Shown here in pieces: positions 50,756 through 61,644 of a stretch of DNA of 64,000 nt; position 1 is the stretch's first letter, and every line of letters starts with the position of its first letter. Made by a program: the position numbers and the translations under genes. This stretch comes from Varroa destructor (lineage: Eukaryota; Arthropoda; Arachnida; Mesostigmata; Varroidae): positions 31,735,309 through 31,799,308 of the forward strand of contig NW_019211457.1 in the NCBI RefSeq assembly GCF_002443255.2. The letters are read 5' to 3'. The notes beneath the pieces were generated by a model. The model made no database searches. It was not told the origin of the DNA and saw nothing but the letters and a program-made list of their open reading frames with translations.

Positions 50756-53700
50756 AAAGACATTCGTCAAATAACTATATTATAGGGTACGTTCATTAGA
50801 CGTAAGTGAACGTTTATAATTGCTAGTTTAATATGTGCTTTGTGCCGGTAATGGCTACAGTTTCACTTCTGCAGCGCAACAGCAGAAACGATCCAAACCG
50901 AAAAGTTCCGATAACATTCGTCTATTAAGAAAATATCCAGTTCCTCCAATGCAAAGTAGTACGCCGTATGTGAGTCCTACGAGGAGAACCATACAGAAGT
51001 GCACTTTCCATTAGATGTGCTTGTCTGGGCGTCACAGAGGCTTTTAAGCAGAATATATAATACGCGTCCATAGGGAACAAGCACTGCCAAAATTCACCGG
51101 CACTGATTTCGGTGCCGTCCAATAGACTGACAACATTACTATCTACGCATCATTTAATTTGGTAGCAGCTCGTATGAACCGAAGCCAGATTTATTTACTG
51201 CGAAATTTTCGCACAAAAGCTGCATGTAGTTAAGAAGAAGCAAATCGCCCTGATACCGATATCACCAAACAACGAGTTCTCTCTAAAACTGCCAAGTTAC
51301 GAGCGCCATCTATAAAACAGTCACAAGCAATGTGCTCTATCTATGTAGATACTACGTATAATATCTATCATGCTTACTAGTTGCATCGCAGCTACTCGGT
51401 CCGACAATTGATGTTTCTACTGGAAAGCAAACTCTGTTCGTTTTCGTTTCTTTAAACACTCATGAATTCCACTATCGTTATTACCGACGCTGTTATTCCT
51501 TCGAGGGTTCAGGCCCTTTGATTCTAACAGAATCCCTGACAGTTCCTCTGGGCTGCCTCAGCCTCAGCCTCCCAGTGAGCCACTCACGTCTGGTTTTGTT
51601 CTTCCGATCTTTCACTATACGTATTTACGTACGGTCTGTATCACTCCCTTGAAAAAAAATCAGGCAGCCTCAATTGAATATATTTTTATACCGGAGTTTG
51701 CCTTCCCGCGGCCTGCTCCCGCTAACCTAGTCCTTGCCAGGCCGTTTTCACCGCGGCCCTATTCCTCCTCTCGTTTCTTACGGCTAGGTTCCTCCTTTCG
51801 ATACGAAAAAACGAACCAAGCGTAGCTCGTCTTTTCGACCGGATGACACGACGGCCCCAGCGTCGTTTCGTTTCCACGTTTCTGCTCTTCGCACGATCGT
51901 CCTACTTGTGACATCTTTAGCACTGTAGAAAACGAGAGAATGAAAATTGTAGGCCTCTTTGGTCGACACTAAGGTAGGGCTCACTTGCAATAGGACATGC
52001 TCAGTGTTGCGGAACCACCAATTGTAGGGCTACAAAGAATAGGAATGTAGTGCAATATTCGAATATGGTACCTATTGTAGGCGGATATCTATTTGAATGG
52101 GAATCTCTGAAACGTTGGAACTGTAAGCTAGGCCAGCGTTATTATTATTATCATCATCATCATAATTATTATTACAATTGCAGAAATTATTAAAATTACA
52201 GGACGTTAGGTTAGGGCAGGTAAACGATTTTGAAGGAAGTAAATGGCCACGAGGCTCCGAAGATTTAGCTCAAATGATTACTGGGAAGAAAACGTAGATT
52301 GTATAATAGGTTCACTTTAGGAGAGGAATTAAAACAGATATGCCGAGAAGGTCAGCCACTGAGACTTTTAGATAAATACTTTCCATAACGACTTGAAAGC
52401 TGGTAGCAAAGATGAACCCGTTATTTCTATGGAAAACGGATTTCCTATAGCAATTGGAGAACTGCCAATTTTCATTAGTCCCGGGTAACTATCGATGAGC
52501 TGATATTACGGGTACGAAAAGGTTGCAGCAAGTCATATTGCATTAAGAAGAACTGAGCTTTGGAACTTGGAACCGTTTTCATCGACACTGAAAAGCCCGT
52601 ATCATCTTTCTACCTACTACCGGCGTTGTTCACCCTGTATGGCGTTTACGCTTGCGTATCTACCGACATACGCAATCTTACAGTAACAGGCATAAGACAC
52701 CGGTTCATCCATAATTAAGTATTTCTAGTATAGCCAATTGGATCCGCTCTCATATCAGCACTAATGGGGTACTTGCAATAATATCATGCCAAACATGAAC
52801 AAAGTATGAACGAACAAGAACCGGATCACTCCCTATGCTCCCTGTTGCAATGAGGATAGTCGACTAGTTACTAAGAGCCTGGTAACCTTCCTATGATAGA
52901 ATTACTTTATTTGCAGAGCTTCATCCAATTCTCTAACTTCTCGGGGCAGTATGTTCGAACGGACCGTCACGTACCCTGTAGCATCTACCGCAATAGTGCT
53001 ACTATCATAAACGACCGCAGACGCTGCAGCGAGTGCGCAGTACCTAGATAAAAGTACACACCTGTACAAATGTTTTGGGCGCCAAAACACACGACACGGT
53101 TAGATTGTCTTGACACAGCTTGCAAACAAGATGAAAACAATCTTAGGCCTAGAAACTTTAATCTTTGAGAATGTAGCTGAGAAAAGTGTGTGCTATCGAC
53201 GGAATTCTTATCGATGCTTTAGCTATGACGTACCGACCGCTAGAACTCGAAAACGGATTCAGATAGAATATCACTATGACCGCAATTCGTTTCTATGACA
53301 ACGCCAGATAGACAAAAAAAAAAAAACAAAACAAACTGCTAATAGATTAGCTTAGACAATCTTGGCATTATGAAAGATTTCATTATTTTATTCGCGTTAT
53401 CTTTCGAAGCAGCAGCAGCATAAGATAGCTTTTTTTTTTTTGTTGTCTGGCGACAAAATCAGAATTATATTTCTCCAGCAAGGAATAAGACACGCACAGA
53501 TACATGATATCTATAGCTACTACCAATGGCTAGTGGAACGACATTGCCAGAAATATCTGTGAATATGTTGAGGACTCACTGGTCGCTGAGTAGCGTCCTT
53601 TATTTTTTGAAGTTGAAATCACAAGCCTCACGCATCGAGATCGAGCAACGGTAACAAGAGCTATTTACTGATGAAAGGGATTGCTTTTTCGTTGGCGTCT

Positions 53701-54608
53701 CCGTCACTTCCCTATTGCGGGGCAGGAATCGAGTATCAAATGCCCGCCTCGTTTCGCATCTACATTTTCTGTCGCCTGTCATTTAACCGTACGCCATCTT
53801 TGCAATTTGTTTGCCTTCTCGCCATGCGCACATCTCTTAGTGCGATCCGATCGTTTTCTTTACAGAACATTCTGGACGTTCGTAGCTATCGAGCAACAAC
53901 AAAGCTAGGATTCTTATAATGATAGCTTTTTGCGCTATGCTACGATCTTCTATGCTTTGAACGCGCATGTATCTGTGATTATAGAGTTATTCGCTGCCAG
54001 CCGTCTCCAGTGCACTCTATAATAAGAAATGCGCTGAAGGAGTAACAGTCAGGATGAGGAATTTTACCGCTTTTTGTCGTCTTTTTCTGTCGTTAGTAAG
54101 AGATTATGGTATCGCTAGAGATCCTAACGGCGACTGAATGGCTAGCGGTGGCAAACACAACCAGGAGCAGGCCTCGAATGTCCAACAACGAAACAGAATC
54201 ATCTCAACCCAAATCCGCGGAGTGACGGCCTCGGCGTCGTGTTCGTCGTTGTTCCAATTTCGTGTCGCTATACAGAGAAACAGATAAAACGGAAGATAAA
54301 CAAAAATGAAAGAGGGGGCATTACACAGCACGATATAACGAAACAAAACCAGATGATGGTCCAGGAGTTTTGACCCAAGAAAATCAGCACCGTGAGGGAG
54401 GGGGCTGTAGGATCGCAATCATAACCAAAAACCACCAAAGCTCTGCGTCGCAAACAGCAGAGCCAATCATCCGCAAAGGGGTACTAGCAAGAAATAATGT
54501 TAAACCAATGTTAAAGGAGGACGTCTGAATATTATTTCTTGTTGTAAATGTTGCCAGGACACGAACCAGTAAGGCGAAAGTTAGCGCGGGCCGACGTTGC
54601 GTTAAACA

Positions 54609-54627
54609 GACGGACGGACGGACGGAC
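54609..54627. repeat. GACG tandem repeat
   Basis: Four and a half units of GACG in ACAGACGGACGGACGGACGGACCC. Confidence 0.8.
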
Positions 54628-55641
54628 CCTCTTCATGCGCTATCGGCGTTCCCGTTTATCTCTGTCCGGATTTGGTTTTCACCGCGTCGATCAAGCCATT
54701 TGATGTCAATGTCAGGCCATACCTAGCGAAGGGGAAGAAAGTGGTTTGTTTTTTGCGTTCACTGGATTTAGCAGTGAAAAGGTAGAGGTGGCAAGCGACT
54801 GGCCCGGTGCCGTTCGCACTGATCTCGTTATGCGCTAATAACAAACAAAATGAAAAGATTTAGCTGTGTTATTACATGATAGGGGAAGCTCGAGCTACCG
54901 GATCAGGTCGCACGTTTAAGTCGTGGGCGCCTTTGATCCATCTATAGCTGACGTTTTGGATCTGCTGGTGAATTTATTCTTCGAATACGGTTGTGAGCGT
55001 TTGAGTAGTAAAAAAACTTTGCCAATTTAAGAAATTTCGGCCGTGAAGCTGGATATGATAAAATTAATTATTGATGTGACTGTGATCGCTGCATGCCCAT
55101 GCAGGCAGAATATGGTACGTAACCCCATGCAATCTATAAATTATCCATTGTACCAACAGAAGTTTGGCGTCGTCTCACGTTTTACGTATGTTGTCGTCTA
55201 TAATTAACGCCCAATGTCCGGTAAGATCTAAATCTATTAGAATAAATTTCGCGGAATGCTTGTGTATACCCGCGCAAAAGATTGATCGCTGCTAAAGTAG
55301 AGCTGTTGTTTAATTAACACGGTTATAATTAAGTTGCTCCGCTTTACCGATGATATCACAGTTTCGAATAGTAGCGGAGGAAGTCTCCTCTGTAACACAG
55401 TGCACGGTGACCCATTTATTGTTTGGACTAACGCATTGGAGACCCAGTACAGCTGGAGCATTTTCCAGAGCTGATAACACTAGTCACTGCATCGAAAGAG
55501 GTCTTATGTAGCAACACGACGTGACACGAAAAATTAATAATTTAATTAGTTATTGATTAAAGATCGACAAACGATTACAAACCGAGCCGATGTTTAGATA
55601 TTCAGCGATAAGTTAAACAACAGTTTAGAAAAAATACTGGC

Positions 55642-55681
<40 letters not shown>

Positions 55682-55688
55682 CATATAT
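55642..55688. repeat. (TA)n microsatellite
   Basis: Alternating TA from 55642 to 55670, then GTATATATATACATATA. Confidence 0.9.
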
Positions 55689-56491
55689 GCCCCAGTGTTT
55701 TCTTATCGGTCTTAACTGGGACATGACGTCGACAAAACCTTTGATTTCCATATAGAATTTCTTGCTTACGTGTAAAAATGAGTGATATTTTACGTTAGTT
55801 AAACCAATGTACAATGATACAATAAAAGATTGAATAAATGTGGAATATGGACGGCGTAATTTACATCTATTTAACGATCTACTGGTCGTCCGAGTTCGGA
55901 TGCGCTTCCTGCCATGAAGATCACATTTCTTCACATATACGCCTACGAAGGAACTGAACCAAGTAGTTCGCCTTCATCACAAATGTAACACAAGCTGTAT
56001 TATATAATAAATATAAAATAATAACTTCGTTAAGCATCACAAAGTAGACAAGAAATCCTGTACAAAAATAATAATATTTAAAGCTGACTATTGGGTTTCT
56101 TAACTGTTAAGTATGCATTAGTACGTCTCGTTTGACCTTCTGTATAGCTTTCGTGTTTCCTATTGATAAGACTGCGAAAAAAGGGGAAACAACTTCATAA
56201 TAACAGTGTTAAGACGACCACCTCGACGCGCCGCTCCGAAATCACACGATCTGTGTCACCAGCGGTTTATGATTTTTTACACAGCATAGAATGCAGGAAG
56301 TCAGAGTCAGAAGATCCAAAAAGACACTATCTACTGTAATTTTCATTATTAGCTCGAAACACTAGATCGTATTTAAGCAAAATCATAACGACTTCTCGAT
56401 TGATCGGCGCCTGGCGATATTAGTCACAAAGAACAGTTTCAAATTTACCGCCTACAGCAGTGCGGTAATGGCGAGCAGCAACAGCAGCAGC

Positions 56492-56502
56492 AGGAGGAGG
56501 AG

Positions 56503-56556
<54 letters not shown>
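56492..56556. repeat. 65-base all-purine GGA-rich tract
   Basis: Imperfect (AGG)n with AAG interruptions, no pyrimidine for 65 bases, preceded by AGC/CAG triplets. In one frame it encodes an arginine run after an ATG at 56468, but this is best read as a simple repeat that could adopt a triplex (H-DNA). Confidence 0.9.
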
Positions 56557-56795
56557 TCTCATGGAATTCTTCCCGCGATTCGTCTACATTTACGTAGTTG
56601 TTTTATTCGGTTTACACGGTACGTATGTACGTACGTTCATGTATGCGTATAAGCCCAGTTTTCGTAGCGAAATGCCGTTTTCGTTTAGTTCAATACTGAT
56701 TACATATCGCTTGAGCAAACGATCAGCCAATTACCGTTACAAGTAGTCGACAATAGTTCGCACAGCTAACGTCGATTATGCCAAAAGCCATGCGG

Positions 56796-56847
56796 TTGTC
56801 TAAGGCATAGCTTAGCTTTGTATGAAGCTATGCCTCAAACTGCGACA
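56796..56847. repeat. Hairpin-forming inverted repeat
   Basis: GGCATAGCTT (56804-56813) pairs perfectly with AAGCTATGCC (56825-56834) across an 11-base loop; TTGTC and GACAA extend the pairing outward after a few mismatches. The size would suit a small hairpin RNA, but the stem is shorter than a typical miRNA precursor. Confidence 0.45.
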
Positions 56848-57012
56848 ATTTACTCTATTTTTTATATGGCCAGGTATCTGGCATTTTTCTACGATGCACT
56901 AGTCCCAGCAGCGTTCAGCTGGGCTGGTTGCTTCTGCCAATAGAGCCTCAGGACTGGCAAGGCAATCCCGGAAACAAATGGTTGCTTATGTTACTTCTGG
57001 GCCGAATAACTG

Positions 57013-57327
57013 TAGGGAAGGCCCCAGCAGGGAGCAGCATCAAAATGGGAACAAGGAACTGAGTCAAAGAGAGTGCGACTAAGGACCATAACGAGCCAAT
57101 GGGAAATAGCTTCGGCGGTGGGTGCCAGGAGCAGCTATACGGGCACTGCTGGTTATTCTATGGCACCGCCTATGGGGATGCGTGACCCCCAGCCCTTAGC
57201 CATTGCCGGCACAAGAGGTTCAAGCCAAGTGGCGGATGAACGAACGTTCGGAACACTAAAGCTTGTACCGGGACACTTAAGCGGGATGAGGCGGGTGCAA
57301 AGCATGACAGAACGCTCTCAATGGTGA
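57013..57327 (+). CDS. Weak candidate exon, about 100 open codons
   Basis: In a GC-richer patch, one + frame runs open from just after a TAG near 57013 to TGA at 57325-57327 and contains no ATG until well inside. An acceptor-like CCCCAGCAG precedes the polar sequence. The product would be hydrophilic, rich in Gly, Ser, Arg and Met (G-Y-S-M-A-P-P-M-G-M-R-D), with no family recognised. It could also be a fragment of a repeat. Confidence 0.22.
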
Positions 57328-57823
57328 TTCTCTTTGAGATGTGTAATCTAGACTGAGGGAACTGCTGAGAGACTCTAGTGAGTAATGAACGAAAAACAGA
57401 ACAATGGGAACACGAAAGAGCGTATTGAAGGCAACGGAATAAAAAAAAATAGACCGAAAATCAAAACTGAACATAGGTTTAGCAAGAATGAATCAACTTC
57501 GCTTCGTTGGGGTCCGTCGGCGGTCGAACTAATGGTACACCGAAAGCAAATGTCTCAGCCTCTATTGCATGTGACCTTTATAGATCAATAATATCGCCAC
57601 GAAAGACGATGAGCAAAACAGAGTGAGCGTCAGACAAAACTAGCGAACCTACTAGACCAAGTCGAGATTGAAGTTGATGCATGATTGATAAACATCTGAA
57701 GCTTAGATCGATCTAACTATACTTAAAACATAAGGTACACACACATGGTATTGATAAAACTATATGTATATAATAATAAAGCTAAAAATTTAACCTGGTT
57801 ATTAGTTTTTTCAATGGAACATA

Positions 57824-57865
57824 TCTTCAAAACGAATCCAATCTCTGTTGGATTCGTTTTGAAGA
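57824..57865. repeat. Perfect 18-bp inverted repeat
   Basis: TCTTCAAAACGAATCCAA (57824-57841) pairs exactly with 57848-57865 across the 6-base loop TCTCTG. Confidence 0.8.
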
Positions 57866-57889
57866 ATCCAACAGATCTGATTCTTAGGG

Positions 57890-57914
57890 CCCCTGACAAA
57901 TTGAAAGTCAGGGG
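57890..57914. repeat. Perfect 8-bp GC-rich stem-loop
   Basis: CCCCTGAC (57890-57897) pairs with GTCAGGGG (57907-57914) with a 9-base A-rich loop. Confidence 0.7.
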
Positions 57915-57931
57915 TTAGGTCAAAACGTAAA

Positions 57932-57988
57932 CAATTGCTTAAATCTAATTAAATTTAGTAATTGAATTTAACTTAATCGAAGCAATTG
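57932..57988. repeat. Long AT-rich palindrome
   Basis: CAATTGCTT (57932-57940) pairs with AAGCAATTG (57980-57988); the interior (AAATCTAATTAAATTTAG / AATTGAATTTAACTTAAT) is also largely self-complementary. Confidence 0.6.
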
Positions 57989-58322
57989 TATGTTTAGTGG
58001 ATTTTTTTTGTGTAGACGAAGGTAATGTTTTCGATATCGATATTATTATAAATGATCACGGTGATGGGCCATAGCGATATTTAACAGTATTGGCGATTCG
58101 TATTATGAAATATGATGTTCCTATGAAGTTCACCTTTTAACCACACAATGCTCGTAAATAATGACCTTCAAATGGAATTTTTTTTTTCAGTTTTAAAGTT
58201 TTCAAGTAATATACACGTGGCTCTATTATGCGACTGTAATTGTATATTTTCCCAATATTTAATATCTCAAACTCATATCTTATGCATTAATTGCGTTGGT
58301 CTGAAGTCAGCTTATCTTGCAG

Positions 58323-58455
58323 GACGGACAAATGGAAACATATAAATGTTGCAAGTCTTTAACAGATGTGAGAGACGCATCTAGTTCATCAATCAGAGTA
58401 AGTTCGGCGCCTGACCCACCTTTCTGTTCCACTTGCAGCGTAGGAAAAAACTATC
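58323..58455 (+). CDS. Weak candidate small exon(s)
   Basis: Acceptor GCTTATCTTGCAG at 58322 leads into a phase-0 frame, D-G-Q-M-E-T-Y-K-C-C-K, open to TAA at about 58453-58455 (45 codons). Inside, a donor-like ATCAGA|GTAAGT at 58397 would make a 75-base exon of 25 codons with both ends in phase 0. A second strong acceptor TTCTGTTCCACTTGCAG at 58438 opens another phase-0 frame of 28 codons. The 41 bases between donor and second acceptor are too short for a normal intron, so these are alternatives rather than a pair. Cysteine pairs are present but no domain is recognised. Confidence 0.2.
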
Positions 58456-58783
58456 CATAATATGTACTAACGTGGGACTGAAGCGCTACATAACGGAGAT
58501 TACCCTGACAATTTGGCGTTCATAGCGACAATAGGCTGATTGAAAAATAGGCACAAGTTAAACTCAATTATAACTGCAGTGCATCAGTATTCGCTTGCCA
58601 ACATAACATAGATATGTACGAGACCAGCACCTGATCACGCATCGTACATGATATTATAGGAAGATATAGCCAAGTCTTTGAACAGAAACAATTGTTTAGA
58701 GTGTTGAGCGTATAACAGTACCTATGGTAACTTGTCTTTGATTAAAGAGATAAGCTCGCGCTATATATCGTGTAAAAATCCAG

Positions 58784-58804
58784 TTTTTTTTTTTTTTTTT
58801 TTTT
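58784..58804. repeat. Poly(T) run, 21 bases
   Basis: Uninterrupted T run; could be the A-tail of a minus-strand retroposon, but no body is recognisable next to it. Confidence 0.9.
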
Positions 58805-60880
58805 ATCATGTCACGCGAATCCCCTGATGAGAGAAAGATTAGCTTGGTAACGACGATAAATTTCGCTTAGAATTTGTTTGTTCATCGTTCAATCCTCAAT
58901 TCGACTATTTTTTGGCATATTAAGGGCAACGCGTGTAATGGATGCGAACTCCCTACGCTGATAAATTACTATGAAGGAGCCTACTGTTTTTTTTAATTAA
59001 AAAATTTTATGTAAAAATTTTATTACCTAATTAGAAACGTTAATACAACGAGTAAGTTCAAACTGCCCCATCCATACCTAACGTTGACTAAGTTTTAATA
59101 GCTGGCAATAAACATCGTCAGTATACGCTAATGTTTGAAGAGCTATGTGTCTTATATGCAATCCTACTACAAACCCGGCCTTTATCATCCTTAGTAGCGG
59201 CCCAGTAGGCCTGTGAAATCCAATTGGCCTGTTTAAGCTTTCAAACAGGTTAATAATTTATTGTTTAGGAGCATTACAGGCGAGGACTGATATGATTTCG
59301 GTGACAACGTTGTTATAGCAAGCATGTGCAGGCCATAGCTAATTCAAATCTCGGCGTGGTTAGATGGTCTTGGGGAAAGAAGGAACCTGTGTCGGGTGTT
59401 TCAAGTCTCATGTTAGGCATTATAAACCACTAGCGCACGTGGACCACATATTTCCGAAAGCCCTTAGGAAAAGATTGCCAAATGATGACGAATAGTATAT
59501 GGAGAAAAAAATTGTGAAGGTAGTAATAGTTTCAAGGGTTGCCGACGTTAATGCGATACAGGAAGGCCCGGTTAAGTCTCGCCTTAAATCGCAAAAGGTT
59601 GTTTTGAACCTATTCCATTATTATGGTGAGCAGGTTTCGTGAGATATCCGGTAAGTAAATGTTTTTGAAGCCAGTAAGAAGGGCTAAAGACTGCCAGTTA
59701 TAATCGAATTATTGAAATAAGGCTCGAATGGTTAGCTTTCAACTAACATCTGTAAGGATTTTTTGGCTGAAAGGATTACTTGAAAACAGTAACAAAACTA
59801 AACCGTCATATCCTCGTGAGGTTTGGAAGGCTGTCAACTCCTTAGTTTTCAAATAACCTGGATATTCTTTAACCTGGTCCAAGAAACCGAAACCATTAGT
59901 CCTGTTTCAGATCTTCGCTGTATATGAATCTTATTCTGTTACGTATCCACCATTCTTATAATATTTTAATAAAACTTCGTTGAACATCGTTGCTGTCTCT
60001 TATGGGAACTCAGCTTTAGCTGCTTCGCCTTTTTGTACCGGCGGCATTCTCTCCCTGTTTCGAAAACACAAACTACATGAAGAGGCTCGTAAAGAGACGA
60101 AAAAACGGAATGACCTTGTTCCAGCCTAGTCGTGATCTCTGAATTGGATGACCAACGAGCCCCGCGTTTTCTTATTAACTTGACCTATGTTGTCGGCGCC
60201 GTTTGAAATCAATTCGACACTCCTGTGAGCCGTGACCCTATCTAACCTTTTCGTATTGCCCTCGTACCCTTACCCCATCCGTGCAGGTTATCGCTACTGG
60301 ATCAATATCGGTCAACGACTTCTATATGATATGATGTCGATGCCACCATCTTTGCCAGCGTAGCTATCGCTTTTGTTGGTACTTCATCGGGTTCCTTTGT
60401 TCCGTTCTTGTCCACATATCGTCGAGTGTGTGGTGCTGGCGAACGGACCAAGTAAGATTGTTCACGTGTATTTGTCTCCCATTTGTCCAGCCAGAGGCTG
60501 GTCACAAAATATAGATAGGGTTCATTCGACGACACCTGTGTTAGTTGGTCATGTATGTGTATGAATATCTGCCGCGAATGTTTACAAGGTCAGAACTCGT
60601 ACAGGACTCTCACTTGTATGTAGTTGTTTGACTGTCCGTCATGACAACGACCCTTGATTTTACGTACGCGTTTCCTACTCGTATTGCTGTTATCACTAGC
60701 GGACGACAAGTAGACGCACATAAAAGGCAGCTGTTGTCGCTCCTAATGTTGGTGATACAACACTCTCCGGCTGAAGCAGTACGTCATGTGAACACTGCTA
60801 AAATAAAGGGCAAGCAATACAACAGCGGTAGCAGTGGTGTAGAAATAGACAGCCGCATCAGCTCTGGACAGGTCACTCCA
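58805..60880. other. AT-rich stretch without supported genes
   Basis: No convincing coding frame. A donor-like ATCCG|GTAAGT occurs at 59651. A 91-codon frame (plus 60641-60916, ATG start) lies at its right end; its product is polar and unrecognised and it overlaps the candidate exon that follows. Confidence 0.45.
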
Positions 60881-60906
60881 ATAACGGAGAGGGCTTACTC
60901 TTGCAG

Positions 60907-61298
60907 CGTTTGCTAAAAAAAATCCCAAAAGAAGACAAAGAACGAAACACGGGAGTACATCGACTACCAGTGCTTTCCGTGGTTACCACCGTCCACCGTC
61001 TGCTGGCCGTAGGCTTCACCGGTGCTACTGTCGCTGCGCGCTGGTATCATTGCGTCTCCCTACGGTTATCGCCGTCTCGGTGGGTGACACCTCCTGGCGT
61101 ACTGCCAGCTCCGCTAAACCGCTACCTCCCCGTTCCAGCCCCATTCCAGGTTTCCACTTCGGAATAAAAGGCGGAGAATGGAAAGGTGGCAAACGTCCGG
61201 GCAACAAGCCTCGGAAACTTAACCATGACGGCATAGGAATAGGGAGCTCAGCCACCGCAACAACAGTACAACTAGTGCGCAGCCGTATCGCTGAGTGA
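60907..61298 (+). CDS. Candidate internal or terminal exon, 130 codons, no start codon
   Basis: After the acceptor GGCTTACTCTTGCAG (60906) a phase-1 frame stays open to TGA at 61296-61298. It has no ATG, which fits an exon needing an upstream partner. The product begins with a basic cluster (K-K-N-P-K-R-R-Q-R), then is rich in Pro, Ser, Arg and Gly and contains G-G-E-W-K-G-G-K-R-P-G-N-K-P-R-K. No family is recognised. A 193-codon frame on the minus strand (61606-61025, GTG start) overlaps it, so the coding strand is not settled. Confidence 0.28.
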
Positions 61299-61370
61299 CG
61301 TTTGACAACGACGTCCCGCCGCCGGTACCAGTGCCCGCTCAATTCGTTTTGGGTATTTCTTTTAAAACAG

Positions 61371-61595
61371 CACGGGGCGCGATTAGTATATATGGGGATG
61401 AAAGCACAACCCGTTGAGGAACTCATGAAGAACACGTTTGGTGAACCAAAGATTTGCGGGTTGGCCAGCGGTATCCCTAGGAGTTGTCGGGGGTGCCTTG
61501 AGGAGCTTGAAGCCCGTGAGCGACAACACAGGCACCGACGACAGTGGCAACGACGGCAGCAATGGGTCGAGCGATTCTCGTTCTTCAGGCGGTAA
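61371..61595 (+). CDS. Candidate exon, 74 codons, charged product
   Basis: Acceptor-like TTTCTTTTAAAACAG at 61370 leads into a phase-0 frame ending TAA at 61593-61595. The middle (M-K-A-Q-P-V-E-E-L-M-K-N-T-F-G-E-P) reads like real protein and is followed by a Glu/Arg/Gln-rich, coiled-coil-like stretch. A second + frame over 61495-61640 encodes an Asp/Ser/Gly-rich segment instead, so a splice or frame change inside is possible. Unknown product. Confidence 0.25.
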   Translation, partial: HGARLVYMGMKAQPVEELMKNTFGEPKICGLASGIPRSCRGCLEELEARERQHRHRRQWQRRQQWVERFSFFRR

Positions 61596-61644
61596 ACCGC
61601 CCTCACAACTACTGTTTAGAGAATTAATTTACGAAATACATTAA

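Larger units (their letters stand above)
44525..56460. other. Mostly AT-rich stretch with GC-richer patches, no supported genes
   Basis: Scattered frames of 60-140 codons on both strands (for example minus 49982-49551, plus 46408-46764, minus 54418-54104) lack domains, splice context or consistent codon bias. A TATAAAA follows CGCCATCT at 51303-51317. (GT)n lies at 47685-47705 and a GACG repeat at 54609-54627. Confidence 0.45.

Noticed and set aside
56468..56746. ATG frame with a long arginine run
   Set aside because: The run is the GGA simple repeat; the remainder is short and unremarkable.
61025..61606. 193-codon minus-strand frame as a gene
   Set aside because: It starts with GTG, its Cys/Arg-rich beginning is antisense to an Asp/Gly/Ser-coding + frame, no domain is seen, and splice signals favour the + strand. 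Left as an alternative in the findings.
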